This document shows, piece after piece, positions 13,989 to 21,499 of a stretch of DNA of 34,160 nt. Origin of the DNA: a virus. The notes under the pieces are model-generated. The model was not told where the DNA came from. It saw only the letters and a list, made by a program, of their open reading frames with translations, and made no database searches. The number at the start of each line of letters is the position of its first letter. Position 1 is the first letter of the stretch. A program made the position numbers and the translations under genes. Location: positions 1 through 34,160 of the IMG/VR virus record IMGVR_UViG_3300021401_000025; one strand, given 5' to 3'.

Positions 13989-15132
13989 CGGAACGCCCCC
14001 AATCCAGCCCGCGCCCGTCCCGCCGTCGATCGCGGGCATCCCGCAGCCCGTGTTCGGCAGCGGCTCCGCGACCGTCCCTGCCACCAACGTCCCGATCACC
14101 GGCTCGCCGATCCTTCCGCCGCCGCTCATCACCAATCCGCCCGGCACGCCGGTTTTCCCGCCCGTCTCGCCGAACACCGCGCCCGTCCCGGTCCCCGTCG
14201 GCCCGCTCGTCGGCCCGGCCGTCGGACCCGCGCCGGTCCCGCCCTCGATCCCCGGCGTCCCACAGCCGCAATTCATCCCGCCCGGCAGCGCAACCGTCCC
14301 GGCGAGCCTGTTCCCCAGCTTCACCACGACGCCGCCCTCGCCGCCGATCGTGTTCGCCAATGTGTTCAAGATCGGCGCGATCCCGCCGCCGTTGCCGTCG
14401 ACGCCCGGCCAAAACCCGCCGCCCGTCGTGCCTTCGTCAGTCGCCACCATCCCGCAACTGCCGTGGAACCCGAACCCGAACCAAGGGCCGGTTAACACCG
14501 TCCTGCCCGGCATCACGCCCCTCACCTCGCTCCACGTCGGGCAGTCGCTCGCACTCAGCACCGGGACATGGACCGGCAACGCGCCGTTTACCTATTCCCG
14601 CGTGTGGCTGCGCAACGGCTCGCCGATCGTAGGCGCGACGGGCGCTGGCTACACCCTCGTCGCCGCCGATCTGGGCGCGACGATCGGCGGCATCGTCACG
14701 GCGAGGGACACCAATGGGCTTGAGACGAGCGCGGGCGCTCCCCCTGTCGGGCCGGTCCTCGCCGCCATTCCGGTCGTCGGACCGGCGACCTTCAACCTCA
14801 CCCTGCCGCTCACAACCAACCAGCCTGTCGGGACAGTCACCGCCAGCAACAGCCCGACCGCCTTCGCGATCACGACCGGCAACCCCGCCGGTTATTACGC
14901 GATCAGCAACGCGGGCGCGCTGACCGTCACGGCGGCGGGCGCAGCGGGCATCCCAGCCGGCACGGCGAGCTTGGGCGTGACCGCAACCAACGCAGGCGGC
15001 ACGAGCCCGGCCGCCACCATCACCGTCAACGTGGCCGCGCTCCTCGCCGATCCCGAGGAAACGGACCTCCCCTCCCGGCACGCCCCCACGCACCGCACCG
15101 CACACCACGCCGCGCCGAGGAAAAAGCGGTAA
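13981..15132 (+). CDS. Ig-like, proline-rich virion protein (383 aa)
   Basis: Residues 1-175 are dominated by Pro and contain an internal repeat: APVPPSIAGIPQP with GSATVPA (residues 11-33) recurs at 84-108. From about 175 an immunoglobulin-like domain is visible (VGQSLALSTGTWTG, later GATGAGYTLVAADLGATI, the bacterial Ig pattern), followed by a second beta domain with cadherin-like features. The last 30 residues are H/R/K-rich. Ig-like domains are common on phage capsids and tails and are thought to bind cell-surface carbohydrate. The start is GTG at 13981. Pro-rich sequence makes shadow frames long on both strands. Confidence 0.72.
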   Translation: MSNGTPPIQPAPVPPSIAGIPQPVFGSGSATVPATNVPITGSPILPPPLITNPPGTPVFPPVSPNTAPVPVPVGPLVGPAVGPAPVPPSIPGVPQPQFIPPGSATVPASLFPSFTTTPPSPPIVFANVFKIGAIPPPLPSTPGQNPPPVVPSSVATIPQLPWNPNPNQGPVNTVLPGITPLTSLHVGQSLALSTGTWTGNAPFTYSRVWLRNGSPIVGATGAGYTLVAADLGATIGGIVTARDTNGLETSAGAPPVGPVLAAIPVVGPATFNLTLPLTTNQPVGTVTASNSPTAFAITTGNPAGYYAISNAGALTVTAAGAAGIPAGTASLGVTATNAGGTSPAATITVNVAALLADPEETDLPSRHAPTHRTAHHAAPRKKR

Positions 15133-15141
15133 AGATGGTTC

Positions 15142-15876
15142 ATGCTTGCGGCTTACATCAGCGAAGTGCAAAGCCACCTGAATGACACTCAGGGGCAATT
15201 CTTCACGATCCCGCAGCTAACCTCGTTCATCAATCGCTCGCGCCGCCGCATCGCCGCCGTCTCAGGCTGCATCCGCGTCATCCCGCCCGGAACGCAAACC
15301 AAGCCCAACCGCGAAGTCTATCCATTCTCCGAATGGGACAGCCTCGTGCAACAGCTCGTGCCGCAAGCGCAGTCGATCCGCGCCTGCCGCTCGCTCGCCA
15401 TCGGCATCGGCGGCGCGTGGCAGGAGGACGCCGACGGCATCTGGTCAATCACCGGCGGAACGTGGAAGCCAGTGTGGAAGCGGCTCGTGTGGACCGATTT
15501 TCAAGGCCGGTTTCGCATCTATGGCGGAACGTTCTACGGCACGATCAGTCAGCCGGGCTGGTACGCACAATATGGCGTCGGCCCGCTGGCCGCGCTCTAC
15601 CTCGCGCCAATCCCGTCCATCGCCGCGCCGATGGAAGTCGACCTCACCATCATCCCGAAACCGTTGCTCACCGACGGCGACCTCGAGCCCATTCCCTACC
15701 CGTGGACCGACGCCGTCAGCTATTGGGCGGCGATGCTCGCGCTCACCCAGCAGCAGCGCAAAGAGGATGCGCAAGCGATGGCGGAGCTGTTCAATTCCGA
15801 CTTGCCCATGTGCGCCGCCGTCGTCTGCCCGCAGATGATCCAGAACGTCTACGGCGCCACGATGAGGAGCGCGTGA
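15142..15876 (+). CDS. Head-tail adaptor/connector-like protein (244 aa)
   Basis: The N-terminus (YISEVQSHLNDTQGQFFTIP then FINRSRRRIAAVSG) follows the layout of phage adaptor proteins that dock under the portal: a helix, a 'W/FT...L..FIN..R..IA' segment and a C-terminal helical part. The middle is rich in Trp and Gly. Its C-terminal domain (WTDAVSYWAAMLALTQQQRK) is typical of connector helical bundles. Start 15142 has a weak ribosome site. Call based on pattern and position between capsid and tail genes. Confidence 0.65.
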   Translation: MLAAYISEVQSHLNDTQGQFFTIPQLTSFINRSRRRIAAVSGCIRVIPPGTQTKPNREVYPFSEWDSLVQQLVPQAQSIRACRSLAIGIGGAWQEDADGIWSITGGTWKPVWKRLVWTDFQGRFRIYGGTFYGTISQPGWYAQYGVGPLAALYLAPIPSIAAPMEVDLTIIPKPLLTDGDLEPIPYPWTDAVSYWAAMLALTQQQRKEDAQAMAELFNSDLPMCAAVVCPQMIQNVYGATMRSA

Positions 15877-16439
15877 TGGCGAAAGACGCGGGACAGATGC
15901 ACGGGCTGCACCAGCTCATGCGCTCGTGGTTGCTGGCCGAAGACCCCTACGGCGTGAACAACCGGATCGAGCCGACCATGGGAACGCCTGCCCCGGCGAT
16001 GATGGGCGGAGCGCCAGCGCCCGCAGCTCCCGCCGCACCCGACCCGCGCGCGGCGGCGGCGGGACCGCAAGCCGTCGCCAATCAGCTTTTTGGCGGGCAG
16101 GGCGCTCGCTATTCGGAAGCCGAGCGCGATCCGCGAGCGCAGGCGTGGGGCGAGACTGCCGTCGAGCGGTCGACAGCTCCGCCGCGTCTCAACGAAGGCG
16201 AGCGCAACGCGGCAGTCCCAGATCGCGCGTCGATGGCTGGCGAGAGCGCTGTCGATAAGGCGCTCAATCCGCCCATGGGCAGCGGCGGCGGCTTCTGGGC
16301 GCCGGGCGAGGCGGCCGACACGGCGAGCGCCGTCGGTCAGCAAGCCGTCGAAGGCGCGCTGGCGAAGAAAGCGCGAAGCAAGGTGGCGAAGGGGCGGCTC
16401 ACAGACCCGCAAGACCCGGACGACCGTCAACCCGAATGA
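15876..16439 (+). CDS. Ala/Pro-rich hypothetical virion-region protein (187 aa)
   Basis: After a short helical N-terminus (GLHQLMRSWLLAEDPYG) the protein is A/P/G-rich and likely disordered, ending in a basic stretch (LAKKARSKVAKGR). No family is recognised. GATGAGGAGCGCGTG precedes the ATG, which overlaps the adaptor stop (TGATG). Place in the operon suggests a virion or assembly role. Confidence 0.62.
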   Translation: MAKDAGQMHGLHQLMRSWLLAEDPYGVNNRIEPTMGTPAPAMMGGAPAPAAPAAPDPRAAAAGPQAVANQLFGGQGARYSEAERDPRAQAWGETAVERSTAPPRLNEGERNAAVPDRASMAGESAVDKALNPPMGSGGGFWAPGEAADTASAVGQQAVEGALAKKARSKVAKGRLTDPQDPDDRQPE

Positions 16440-16465
16440 GTGACGTAACGTGCCGGGCTTGACAT

Positions 16466-18127
16466 ATGCCGATCCAATCTGATAATCCTTTTGACCTGAC
16501 AACGGTCGAGCAATGGCGCGGATTGAACCAACAATCCAAGCGCGGCTCGATCGACGATCAAGAGGAATGGTGGAATGAGAACTTCTTCGCCATCGGCCCC
16601 GGAAATCTGCGTACATGCTGGGGACCGTCTGCTCCCATTTACACCGCCCCGGCGGGGCTCACGATCCTTCGGATGTTTTTTGGGTTCTACGGCAATCAGA
16701 CGCCTCAGTTTGGCGCTCCTCCTCCCGGTGCCATGGGTTGGATGTTTCTATCTGATGGCACTATTGATGAAGTTGATTTGGCAAGTGGGGCGACGACTAG
16801 CCTCCGCACTTTCGGCACCATCTGGAACCCGGTAGCGCCGCAATATTGGGCGAGCGCGAAAGTCTGGCGACCGGCGTTCATCGGCTCGACCGTCGGCCAG
16901 CAAGGCGGCGTCCTGTTCGGCAGTCCCGCCTTGTCGCCGACCGGCGGCGGACCCGGCGGCCTTTACGCGTGGGACGGGGCGACGCTTTCGTCGCCCGGAA
17001 TGCCCGCCCCCGATTGGCTCACCGATCTGCAAGAGACGGACCCCGGCACAACCCCGCCGCCGATGCCGAACGGCTTGCCCGGCATCTATGCGATGGAAGT
17101 CTACAGCTCCCGCCTCTGGGTCATCGGCAAGGATGTCTGTTCGTTCTCCGCCCCCTCGAACGGCGCTGATTTCTCGACCGTCAACGGCGGCGGATCGTTC
17201 GGCTACTTCGGCGATCGGCTCGTGTACTCGTTCATGGACATCGCAGCGAGCGCCGGATACCTCTATTTTTTCGGCGACAGCTCGATCGACGCCATCAACA
17301 ACGTCACCCTGATCGGCACGCCCGGCCAGCTCTCCCAGCCGGTCACAACCGATTTCAATTACTTCAACGTCGATCCGCAAGTCGGCCAGCGGTTCCCGCG
17401 TCCGATCGGACGGCTGGGGCGCTACTTCACCATGTTCAACGGCGCAGGGATTTCGCTCCTGCAAGGCGGCGAAGCCGTGCCGATCGGCGACAAGGTGACG
17501 GGCGTGTGGAACACCCTCGACACGTCGCAATATTTGCCCACGTTCGCCCCGGCGACCATGTTTGGTTTCCGCGTCATGCTCCTCAATGGACGCTTCACCG
17601 ATCCGTTCGGCGTCACGCGCTCGTTGTTGCTGATGTTCCACCCGACCAAGGGCAACGAGTTCTGGTCCGTCGCCAGCCAAGGCTTGGAGCTGACCAACAT
17701 CGGCGCTTACGAACAGGATAGCATCCTCACGCCCTACGGGACGGACGGGCGCTCGCTCTATCGGCTGTTCGCACAGGCGAGCCCGACGCTCGTCAAGCGC
17801 CTCTCGACCAAGCAGCTCCGGGTGACATCCGGCAAGAACTCGGCGCTCACGCTCAAGAACGTCAAGCGGCTCTTTGCCGAGATTGCCGACAATGACGGGC
17901 GCGGCGTCTCGATGACCGGAACCGTCACCAGCGGCGGCGGCGGCATCCCCGGCGGCGTCGAGAGCGTCGATTTCGAGCTCACGCGCGGCGTCCCGTTCGG
18001 GATCGTCCCCTCGCCCCTGCACGGGGCCGGGATTTGGTCCGCTATTGACCTTTCCACCAAATCGCCGGATTTTACTTTGGAGCGGCTCCATCTGGCCGCC
18101 GAAGAACGCACCCTCTTTGGTGCGTAG
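16466..18127 (+). CDS. Tail protein, beta-propeller-like (553 aa)
   Basis: A 553-aa protein rich in Gly, Phe, Trp and Ser with repeated beta-type blocks (YAMEVYSSRLWVIGKD, AASAGYLYFFGDSSID, GRLGRYFTMFNGAGISLLQG), each resembling a propeller blade. Its start (NPFDLTTVEQWRGLN then GNLRTCWG) resembles the 'DGR..R.G' opening of podovirus tail hub or P22 gp10-type DNA-stabilisation proteins. That comparison is inference. The ATG at 16466 directly follows TTGACAT and has no Shine-Dalgarno; a TGA stop is only two codons upstream, so no earlier start is possible. A TTGACA-N16-GATAAT pair straddles the start and would place a promoter inside the gene. Confidence 0.68.
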   Translation: MPIQSDNPFDLTTVEQWRGLNQQSKRGSIDDQEEWWNENFFAIGPGNLRTCWGPSAPIYTAPAGLTILRMFFGFYGNQTPQFGAPPPGAMGWMFLSDGTIDEVDLASGATTSLRTFGTIWNPVAPQYWASAKVWRPAFIGSTVGQQGGVLFGSPALSPTGGGPGGLYAWDGATLSSPGMPAPDWLTDLQETDPGTTPPPMPNGLPGIYAMEVYSSRLWVIGKDVCSFSAPSNGADFSTVNGGGSFGYFGDRLVYSFMDIAASAGYLYFFGDSSIDAINNVTLIGTPGQLSQPVTTDFNYFNVDPQVGQRFPRPIGRLGRYFTMFNGAGISLLQGGEAVPIGDKVTGVWNTLDTSQYLPTFAPATMFGFRVMLLNGRFTDPFGVTRSLLLMFHPTKGNEFWSVASQGLELTNIGAYEQDSILTPYGTDGRSLYRLFAQASPTLVKRLSTKQLRVTSGKNSALTLKNVKRLFAEIADNDGRGVSMTGTVTSGGGGIPGGVESVDFELTRGVPFGIVPSPLHGAGIWSAIDLSTKSPDFTLERLHLAAEERTLFGA

Positions 18128-18143
18128 AAAGTGCGAAGGTGAC

Positions 18144-18171
18144 GCCACGTCGCGTCTTTCCGCCGCGTGGC
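18144..18171 (+). other. Hairpin between tail gene and arginine-rich gene cluster
   Basis: GCCACG (18144-18149) pairs with CGTGGC (18166-18171), with further internal CG pairing possible. It is followed by CTTGCTC, not a true T-tract. It may weaken readthrough or stabilise an RNA end ahead of the micro-genes. Confidence 0.35.
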
Positions 18172-18195
18172 CTTGCTCAACATCAGGAGAACGCC

Positions 18196-18276
18196 ATGGG
18201 TCCGAACACGCATTGGGATGACTTCACCGAAGATCGACGTGGCCGTCGGCGCGGTCGAAGGGGCAGGCGGCGGTAA
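18196..18276 (+). CDS. Arginine-rich micro-protein 1 (26 aa)
   Basis: A 26-codon gene with an ideal ribosome site (CAGGAGAACGCC-ATG). The first half (MGPNTHWDDFTED) is acidic and the last 13 residues are almost only R and G (RRGRRRGRRGRRR). The split acidic/basic design could self-neutralise before binding nucleic acid. It is first in a row of five such genes. No homologue is recalled. Confidence 0.6.
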   Translation: MGPNTHWDDFTEDRRGRRRGRRGRRR

Positions 18277-18281
18277 GGCCC

Positions 18282-18344
18282 ATGGCAAAACGGCTCCGAC
18301 AAACGCGACGCGCGCGTCGCATCCGCGCTCGTAAGCGCCGTTAG
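18282..18344 (+). CDS. Arginine-rich micro-protein 2 (20 aa)
   Basis: Twenty residues, of which ten are Arg and two Lys (MAKRLRQTRRARRIRARKRR). The pattern resembles protamines and the arginine-rich RNA-binding motif of lambda N-type peptides; that is analogy only. GGTAAGGCCC precedes the ATG five bases after the stop of micro-protein 1, so both are probably translated from one mRNA. Confidence 0.55.
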   Translation: MAKRLRQTRRARRIRARKRR

Positions 18345-18348
18345 GCCA

Positions 18349-18468
18349 ATGCGCCGAACTGGCCTCCGCAACACCCAGAATTTGCAGAGGCAGCTCAAGC
18401 CCAAAGGCTGGCGTCTGCCACGGTGGACGCCTCGCCTCAATTCGTACCGCAAAGGCAGGAGGATGTGA
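18349..18468 (+). CDS. Arginine-rich micro-protein 3 (39 aa)
   Basis: Thirty-nine residues with ten Arg and three Lys, and two Trp (GWRLPRWTPRL), no acidic residue. It starts 4 nt after micro-protein 2 stops, with no strong ribosome site of its own, so coupling to the upstream gene is likely. Its stop TGA overlaps the next ATG by one base. Confidence 0.52.
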   Translation: MRRTGLRNTQNLQRQLKPKGWRLPRWTPRLNSYRKGRRM

Positions 18469-18617
18469 TGGCGAAAGGCATCCGGCTTGGACGCCGCAGC
18501 CGCGTCGACCCGGCCGGGAAGGCGGGCGGCCAGAAACGACCGTCAACCCGCGTCCGCCGAGCGCGCGGACACCGGCAAGGAACCGGGCGCGGCAGACGAG
18601 GGCGGAGGAACCCATGA
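18468..18617 (+). CDS. Arginine-rich micro-protein 4 (49 aa)
   Basis: Forty-nine residues with fifteen Arg and three Lys and only one acidic residue (D14). The last part is R/G-rich (RQGTGRGRRGRRNP), an RGG-like composition known from RNA-binding tails. GGCAGGAGGATGTG before the ATG is a strong ribosome site. It overlaps both neighbours (TGATG upstream, ATGA downstream). Confidence 0.58.
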   Translation: MAKGIRLGRRSRVDPAGKAGGQKRPSTRVRRARGHRQGTGRGRRGRRNP

Positions 18618-18676
18618 GACGATCGCCGGGTCGAGGCGGCCGAACCGGACCCGTCAGACGCGGCGGCCGACGATGA
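18614..18676 (+). CDS. Arginine-rich micro-protein 5 (20 aa)
   Basis: MRRSPGRGGRTGPVRRGGRR: eight Arg and seven Gly in twenty residues. GGCGGAGGAACCC before the ATG is a strong ribosome site, and 4-bp overlaps (ATGA) join it to the genes on both sides. This unbroken coupling makes a chance ORF unlikely, although nothing is known about the peptide. Confidence 0.55.
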   Translation: MRRSPGRGGRTGPVRRGGRR

Positions 18677-18822
18677 GCGTTTGGGTCGTCATACACCCGG
18701 AAAGTGATCTGCCGATCGCCGGGATTTGGCAGAGCATGGAAGCCGCCTCCGAACACTGTCCAACCGACTATGTCCTGCTTAAAGTGGAATTGGACACAGA
18801 CCTAACGGCGGCTCCGCAATGA
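18673..18822 (+). CDS. Small hypothetical protein (49 aa)
   Basis: Unlike its neighbours this is an ordinary acidic small protein: a beta-type start (SVWVVIHPESDLPIAGIW), a helix (SMEAASEHCP) and YVLLKVELDTDL at the end. It may form a compact beta-alpha-beta fold. It overlaps micro-protein 5 and the RuvC-like gene by 4 bp each, linking the arginine-rich genes to the resolvase. Confidence 0.62.
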   Translation: MSVWVVIHPESDLPIAGIWQSMEAASEHCPTDYVLLKVELDTDLTAAPQ

Positions 18823-19349
18823 CAATTCTCGGCATTGACATCGGCGCGGGCGGCGCGCTCGCCGTCTTGACCGACGCGGGCGAGCTGCTCGACGTGCAGG
18901 ACATGCCGTGCTTGCGCGACGGCCCGGCAAAACGGAGAACCATCAATGCTCCGCTCTTGGCTGAAATCGTCTACAAGTCTCACGCCACTAGAGCCTTTGT
19001 TGAACGCGTCGGTCCTCGCCCTATGGAAGGAGCTGTCGGCGCTTTCTCCTTCGGAGATGCAAAAGGCGTTGTCCGTGGCTGTCTTGCTGCCGCAGCTATA
19101 CCCACCATCTTCATCACCCCCGTCACATGGAAGCGCGTCGTCGGCGTCCCTCCCGGCAAAGACATGAAGGACATGGCGCGCTCGAACGCCATCAACCGCT
19201 GGCCGAGCAAAGCCCAACTGTTCGCGCGCAAGATGGACGACGGCAGAGCCGAGGCGGCGCTGATCGGGCTCGCCGGGCTCCTGCGCTTCAACGATGTCGT
19301 CGAACTCATGCCGGTTGACCTTTTGAAGGCCCGCGCCGCTAAGGGGTAG
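18819..19349 (+). CDS. RuvC-like Holliday junction resolvase (176 aa)
   Basis: An RNase H-fold nuclease of the RuvC type that cuts branched DNA. The four acidic positions can be placed: D7 in ILGIDIGAGGALAVL, E62 in AFVERVGPRPMEG, D140/D141 and E145 in MDDGRAEAALIG. The TPVTWKRVVGVPPGKD segment (residues 100-114) is typical of phage RuvC-like proteins. Length matches the family. In phages such enzymes clear branched replication intermediates before packaging, which suits its place among late genes. The start overlaps the preceding stop by 4 bp. Confidence 0.85.
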   Translation: MTILGIDIGAGGALAVLTDAGELLDVQDMPCLRDGPAKRRTINAPLLAEIVYKSHATRAFVERVGPRPMEGAVGAFSFGDAKGVVRGCLAAAAIPTIFITPVTWKRVVGVPPGKDMKDMARSNAINRWPSKAQLFARKMDDGRAEAALIGLAGLLRFNDVVELMPVDLLKARAAKG

Positions 19350-19352
19350 TCC

Positions 19353-21044
19353 ATGCGCCCCCTACTCGATCTGCAATTTTTCGCAGATTTGCCGAAATTC
19401 CTCTGGTTCGATAACGGCGACGGCGGCGACGGATCATCCGGCAGCGGCGGCGATGCGAGTGGCGGGGACGCAGGCTCGCCGGGCAGCGCGAGCGCCGGGC
19501 CATCCGGTCAGGGCGGAACGGCGACCGGCGCACCGGCGGGCATGGGCGTCAGCGGCGAAGCCGCAGCTCCCGCTGGCACGAGCGCGACCGCGCCCGGAAC
19601 CGGGCCGGGAACCGGGACGGCGACGGCCGACGCCGGATTTGGCGGTCAAGGCGGCTCACCCGGAGGTGTGTCGGGTGGCGTCGCGGCGAGCGTCGGCGCC
19701 GGGCCGGGCGTCGCAGCTTCCGGCGGCGCAGCTCCCGGCGGAGCGGGCGGCACGGCGGGCAGCTCGACCAGCGGCGGCGGGACCGGCGGACCCGGCGCGG
19801 CGACCGGAGCTGGCGGCGGCGCTACCGGTGGACCGGGAGCGGCGACCGGCGGCGGCGGCGGAACCGCCGCAGGCGGATCGGGCATCAGCGCCAGCGTCAG
19901 AGCGGCGCTCCAAAACCTCTTGGGCGGCAACCCGGCCGACGCGCTCCGAGGCGCGGTCAGGAACTCCGCAATCGACTTCGGCCCACCGGGCGTCCCCAGC
20001 TTGGGCGTGCCGGAAGGCGTCGGCGGTCAGGGCGCCGCGCCACGCGGCACGGTTTCGGTTTCATCGCTTGGCCCGCCCGGACCCAACTTAGCCCAGTTAG
20101 CGCAACAACTGTTCGGATCGCCGCAAGCGCAGGCGGCGCGCAGCAGCATCTCGGCAGACACCGGGGACGAGTTCGGACCCACGAACACCACGAAAGGCAC
20201 GGGCAGCTCGACGGCGACTGCCGCCAATACTAACGCCGCGCCGAACTTTGGCGGCAAGGGCTTCGGCAGCGGCTCCCCAGCCGCCCCCTCGTTGTCGATC
20301 GGGCCGGGCGGCATCGGCTCCGACGCCGTCGCAGGGGGCTCAAGCCCGAATGCGGCTCCCGGTACGCCATCATTGTCGATCGGACCGGGCGGCATCGGCG
20401 CGGATGTCAACGCTGGACAGGGCGTCTCAACCTATGGCGACATGAGCGATGCGAGGGGCTTCGGGGGAACAAAGGGCGTCGGCGATCCCGGCGCCGCAGG
20501 CTCCAGCGCCGTTGGCACGCCTGCCACCACCACCGCCCTAGGCGGTGGACCCGGCAACGCGTCGGAAAGCCCGACAGGACCGAGCGCCGCTGCGCCAAGC
20601 TTTGGCGGCCAAGGCTTTGGCGGCTCCACTGCCCCGGCTGTCGCGCTTGGCGGCGGTCCCGGCAACGCGTCGGAAAGCCCGACAGGCACGCCAGCCGCGC
20701 CCGCAGCCGTCACCGGGCTTGGCCCCGACGCTGCCGTTTCCGCCACCGTCAACTCGCCGACCAGCGTCCCCGGACTGAGCCCGCAAAACCAAGCCTTAAT
20801 GGATCAAATACAAGCCGCAGTCGTGCAAAATGTCCTGAACTATGCAGGCGTGAAATTCGGTCCCCCACAGCGCGAAGGACAGCCGCGCGCCCTTAGCAAT
20901 GCTCCGCCCGAGGCGTTCACGCTGCCCAACGCCTCGCCTCAACAGCCGTCATCCCTCCAGCAGCTCATTCAGAGCCTCGTCAGTGGCGGCGCTCCGGGTC
21001 CGGGGCTCTCCAGCCTTGCCCAAAACGCCCAGTTCGGAATTTGA
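19353..21044 (+). CDS. Gly/Ala/Ser/Pro-rich low-complexity protein with LQFFA N-terminus (563 aa)
   Basis: Residues 5-12 (LDLQFFAD) match the short N-terminal tag seen on many phage head and scaffold proteins. Residues 20-180 are almost pure G/A/S/T/P, similar in composition to silk-like or PE-PGRS sequences. Then come in-frame repeats: SLSIGPGGIG twice 27 residues apart, and LGGGPGNASESPTG twice 36 residues apart. Only the final 85 residues look folded (NQALMDQIQAAVVQNVLNYAG). AAGGGGTAGTCC precedes the ATG. A structural or internal virion role is inferred. High GC makes long shadow frames here, but only this frame has continuous coupling to its neighbours. Confidence 0.72.
   Translation: MRPLLDLQFFADLPKFLWFDNGDGGDGSSGSGGDASGGDAGSPGSASAGPSGQGGTATGAPAGMGVSGEAAAPAGTSATAPGTGPGTGTATADAGFGGQGGSPGGVSGGVAASVGAGPGVAASGGAAPGGAGGTAGSSTSGGGTGGPGAATGAGGGATGGPGAATGGGGGTAAGGSGISASVRAALQNLLGGNPADALRGAVRNSAIDFGPPGVPSLGVPEGVGGQGAAPRGTVSVSSLGPPGPNLAQLAQQLFGSPQAQAARSSISADTGDEFGPTNTTKGTGSSTATAANTNAAPNFGGKGFGSGSPAAPSLSIGPGGIGSDAVAGGSSPNAAPGTPSLSIGPGGIGADVNAGQGVSTYGDMSDARGFGGTKGVGDPGAAGSSAVGTPATTTALGGGPGNASESPTGPSAAAPSFGGQGFGGSTAPAVALGGGPGNASESPTGTPAAPAAVTGLGPDAAVSATVNSPTSVPGLSPQNQALMDQIQAAVVQNVLNYAGVKFGPPQREGQPRALSNAPPEAFTLPNASPQQPSSLQQLIQSLVSGGAPGPGLSSLAQNAQFGI
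20292..20395 (+). repeat. In-frame direct repeat (SLSIGPGGIG units)
   Basis: TTGTCGATCGG(G/A)CCGGGCGGCATCGGC occurs at 20292 and 20373, 81 nt apart, encoding the same ten-residue block. It is part of the low-complexity protein. Confidence 0.75.
20541..20686 (+). repeat. In-frame direct repeat (LGGGPGNASESPTG units)
   Basis: Two copies of a 38-nt block (20541-20578 and 20649-20686) differ at two positions, both silent third-codon changes. The period is 108 nt or 36 codons. Near identity at DNA level suggests recent duplication or gene conversion. Confidence 0.8.
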
Positions 21045-21050
21045 GGTAAC

Positions 21051-21143
21051 ATGGCGCGTGGATCGACAGCGCAGAAACGAGCGCGGCGGAAAAACCTCCG
21101 CCGAGCGCGCCGTAGGCGGCGCGGCCCCGGAAAGAGGAAGTAA
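21051..21143 (+). CDS. Arginine/lysine-rich micro-protein 6 (30 aa)
   Basis: Thirty residues with twelve Arg and four Lys and no acidic residue (central KNLRRARRRRRGPG). GAATTTGAGGTAAC before ATG 21051 gives a usable ribosome site, and it lies 6 nt after the 563-aa gene and 1 nt before the next. It is a separate occurrence of the arginine-rich class seen at 18196-18676. Confidence 0.58.
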   Translation: MARGSTAQKRARRKNLRRARRRRRGPGKRK

Positions 21144-21144
21144 A

Positions 21145-21468
21145 ATGGCGAGCGAACGCGAATGGCCGAGGACGCGGGAGACGGACGGGACGGAGCGCGG
21201 CAGTCCGAGCGCGTTCTATCAGAGCCGGGATGGCGTGCTGAAACAAGGGCGCTCACTCGCCGGGCCTTTGCGAACGGGAACCGAGCCCCGCGTCGGCCCG
21301 CGCGCAGGCGGGCGAAGCGCAACCGGCGAAGGGCGTGACAGCGACTTCGGCATGGACAGGATTTCGCCGCGAGGCTTCGATCCGATCGGCACGCCCGACG
21401 ATCGCATCGGCCCGCAGCCCTCAAGCGATCTTGTCACCGAACAAGTCCGACGCCGCCGAGGCGACTAA
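21145..21468 (+). CDS. Hypothetical polar protein (107 aa)
   Basis: A 107-aa protein rich in R, G, D, S and P, probably largely disordered, with an acidic-basic alternation and a basic end (EQVRRRRGD). No family is recognised. AAAGAGGAAGTAAA precedes the ATG, a good ribosome site. It lies directly after micro-protein 6. Confidence 0.6.
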   Translation: MASEREWPRTRETDGTERGSPSAFYQSRDGVLKQGRSLAGPLRTGTEPRVGPRAGGRSATGEGRDSDFGMDRISPRGFDPIGTPDDRIGPQPSSDLVTEQVRRRRGD

Positions 21469-21499
21469 GCGATGGCGCGACCGGCCATTCAGCGAAAAG

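Noticed and set aside
16459-16486. TTGACA-N16-GATAAT, a good sigma70-like promoter match
   Set aside because: Its start point would fall inside the tail gene, beyond the only plausible start codon; not listed as a promoter, although noted with the gene.
16748-18148. 466-aa minus-strand open frame opposite the tail gene
   Set aside because: Composition is that of an antisense shadow (rich in R, E, A, G, D), it lies wholly opposite a continuous tail gene and has no ribosome site.
17758-18756. 332-aa minus-strand open frame across the arginine-rich cluster
   Set aside because: It runs antisense to the tail gene and the micro-genes, has no ribosome site or family pattern, and is explained by GC-rich codon bias; the plus-strand genes show ribosome sites and coupling.
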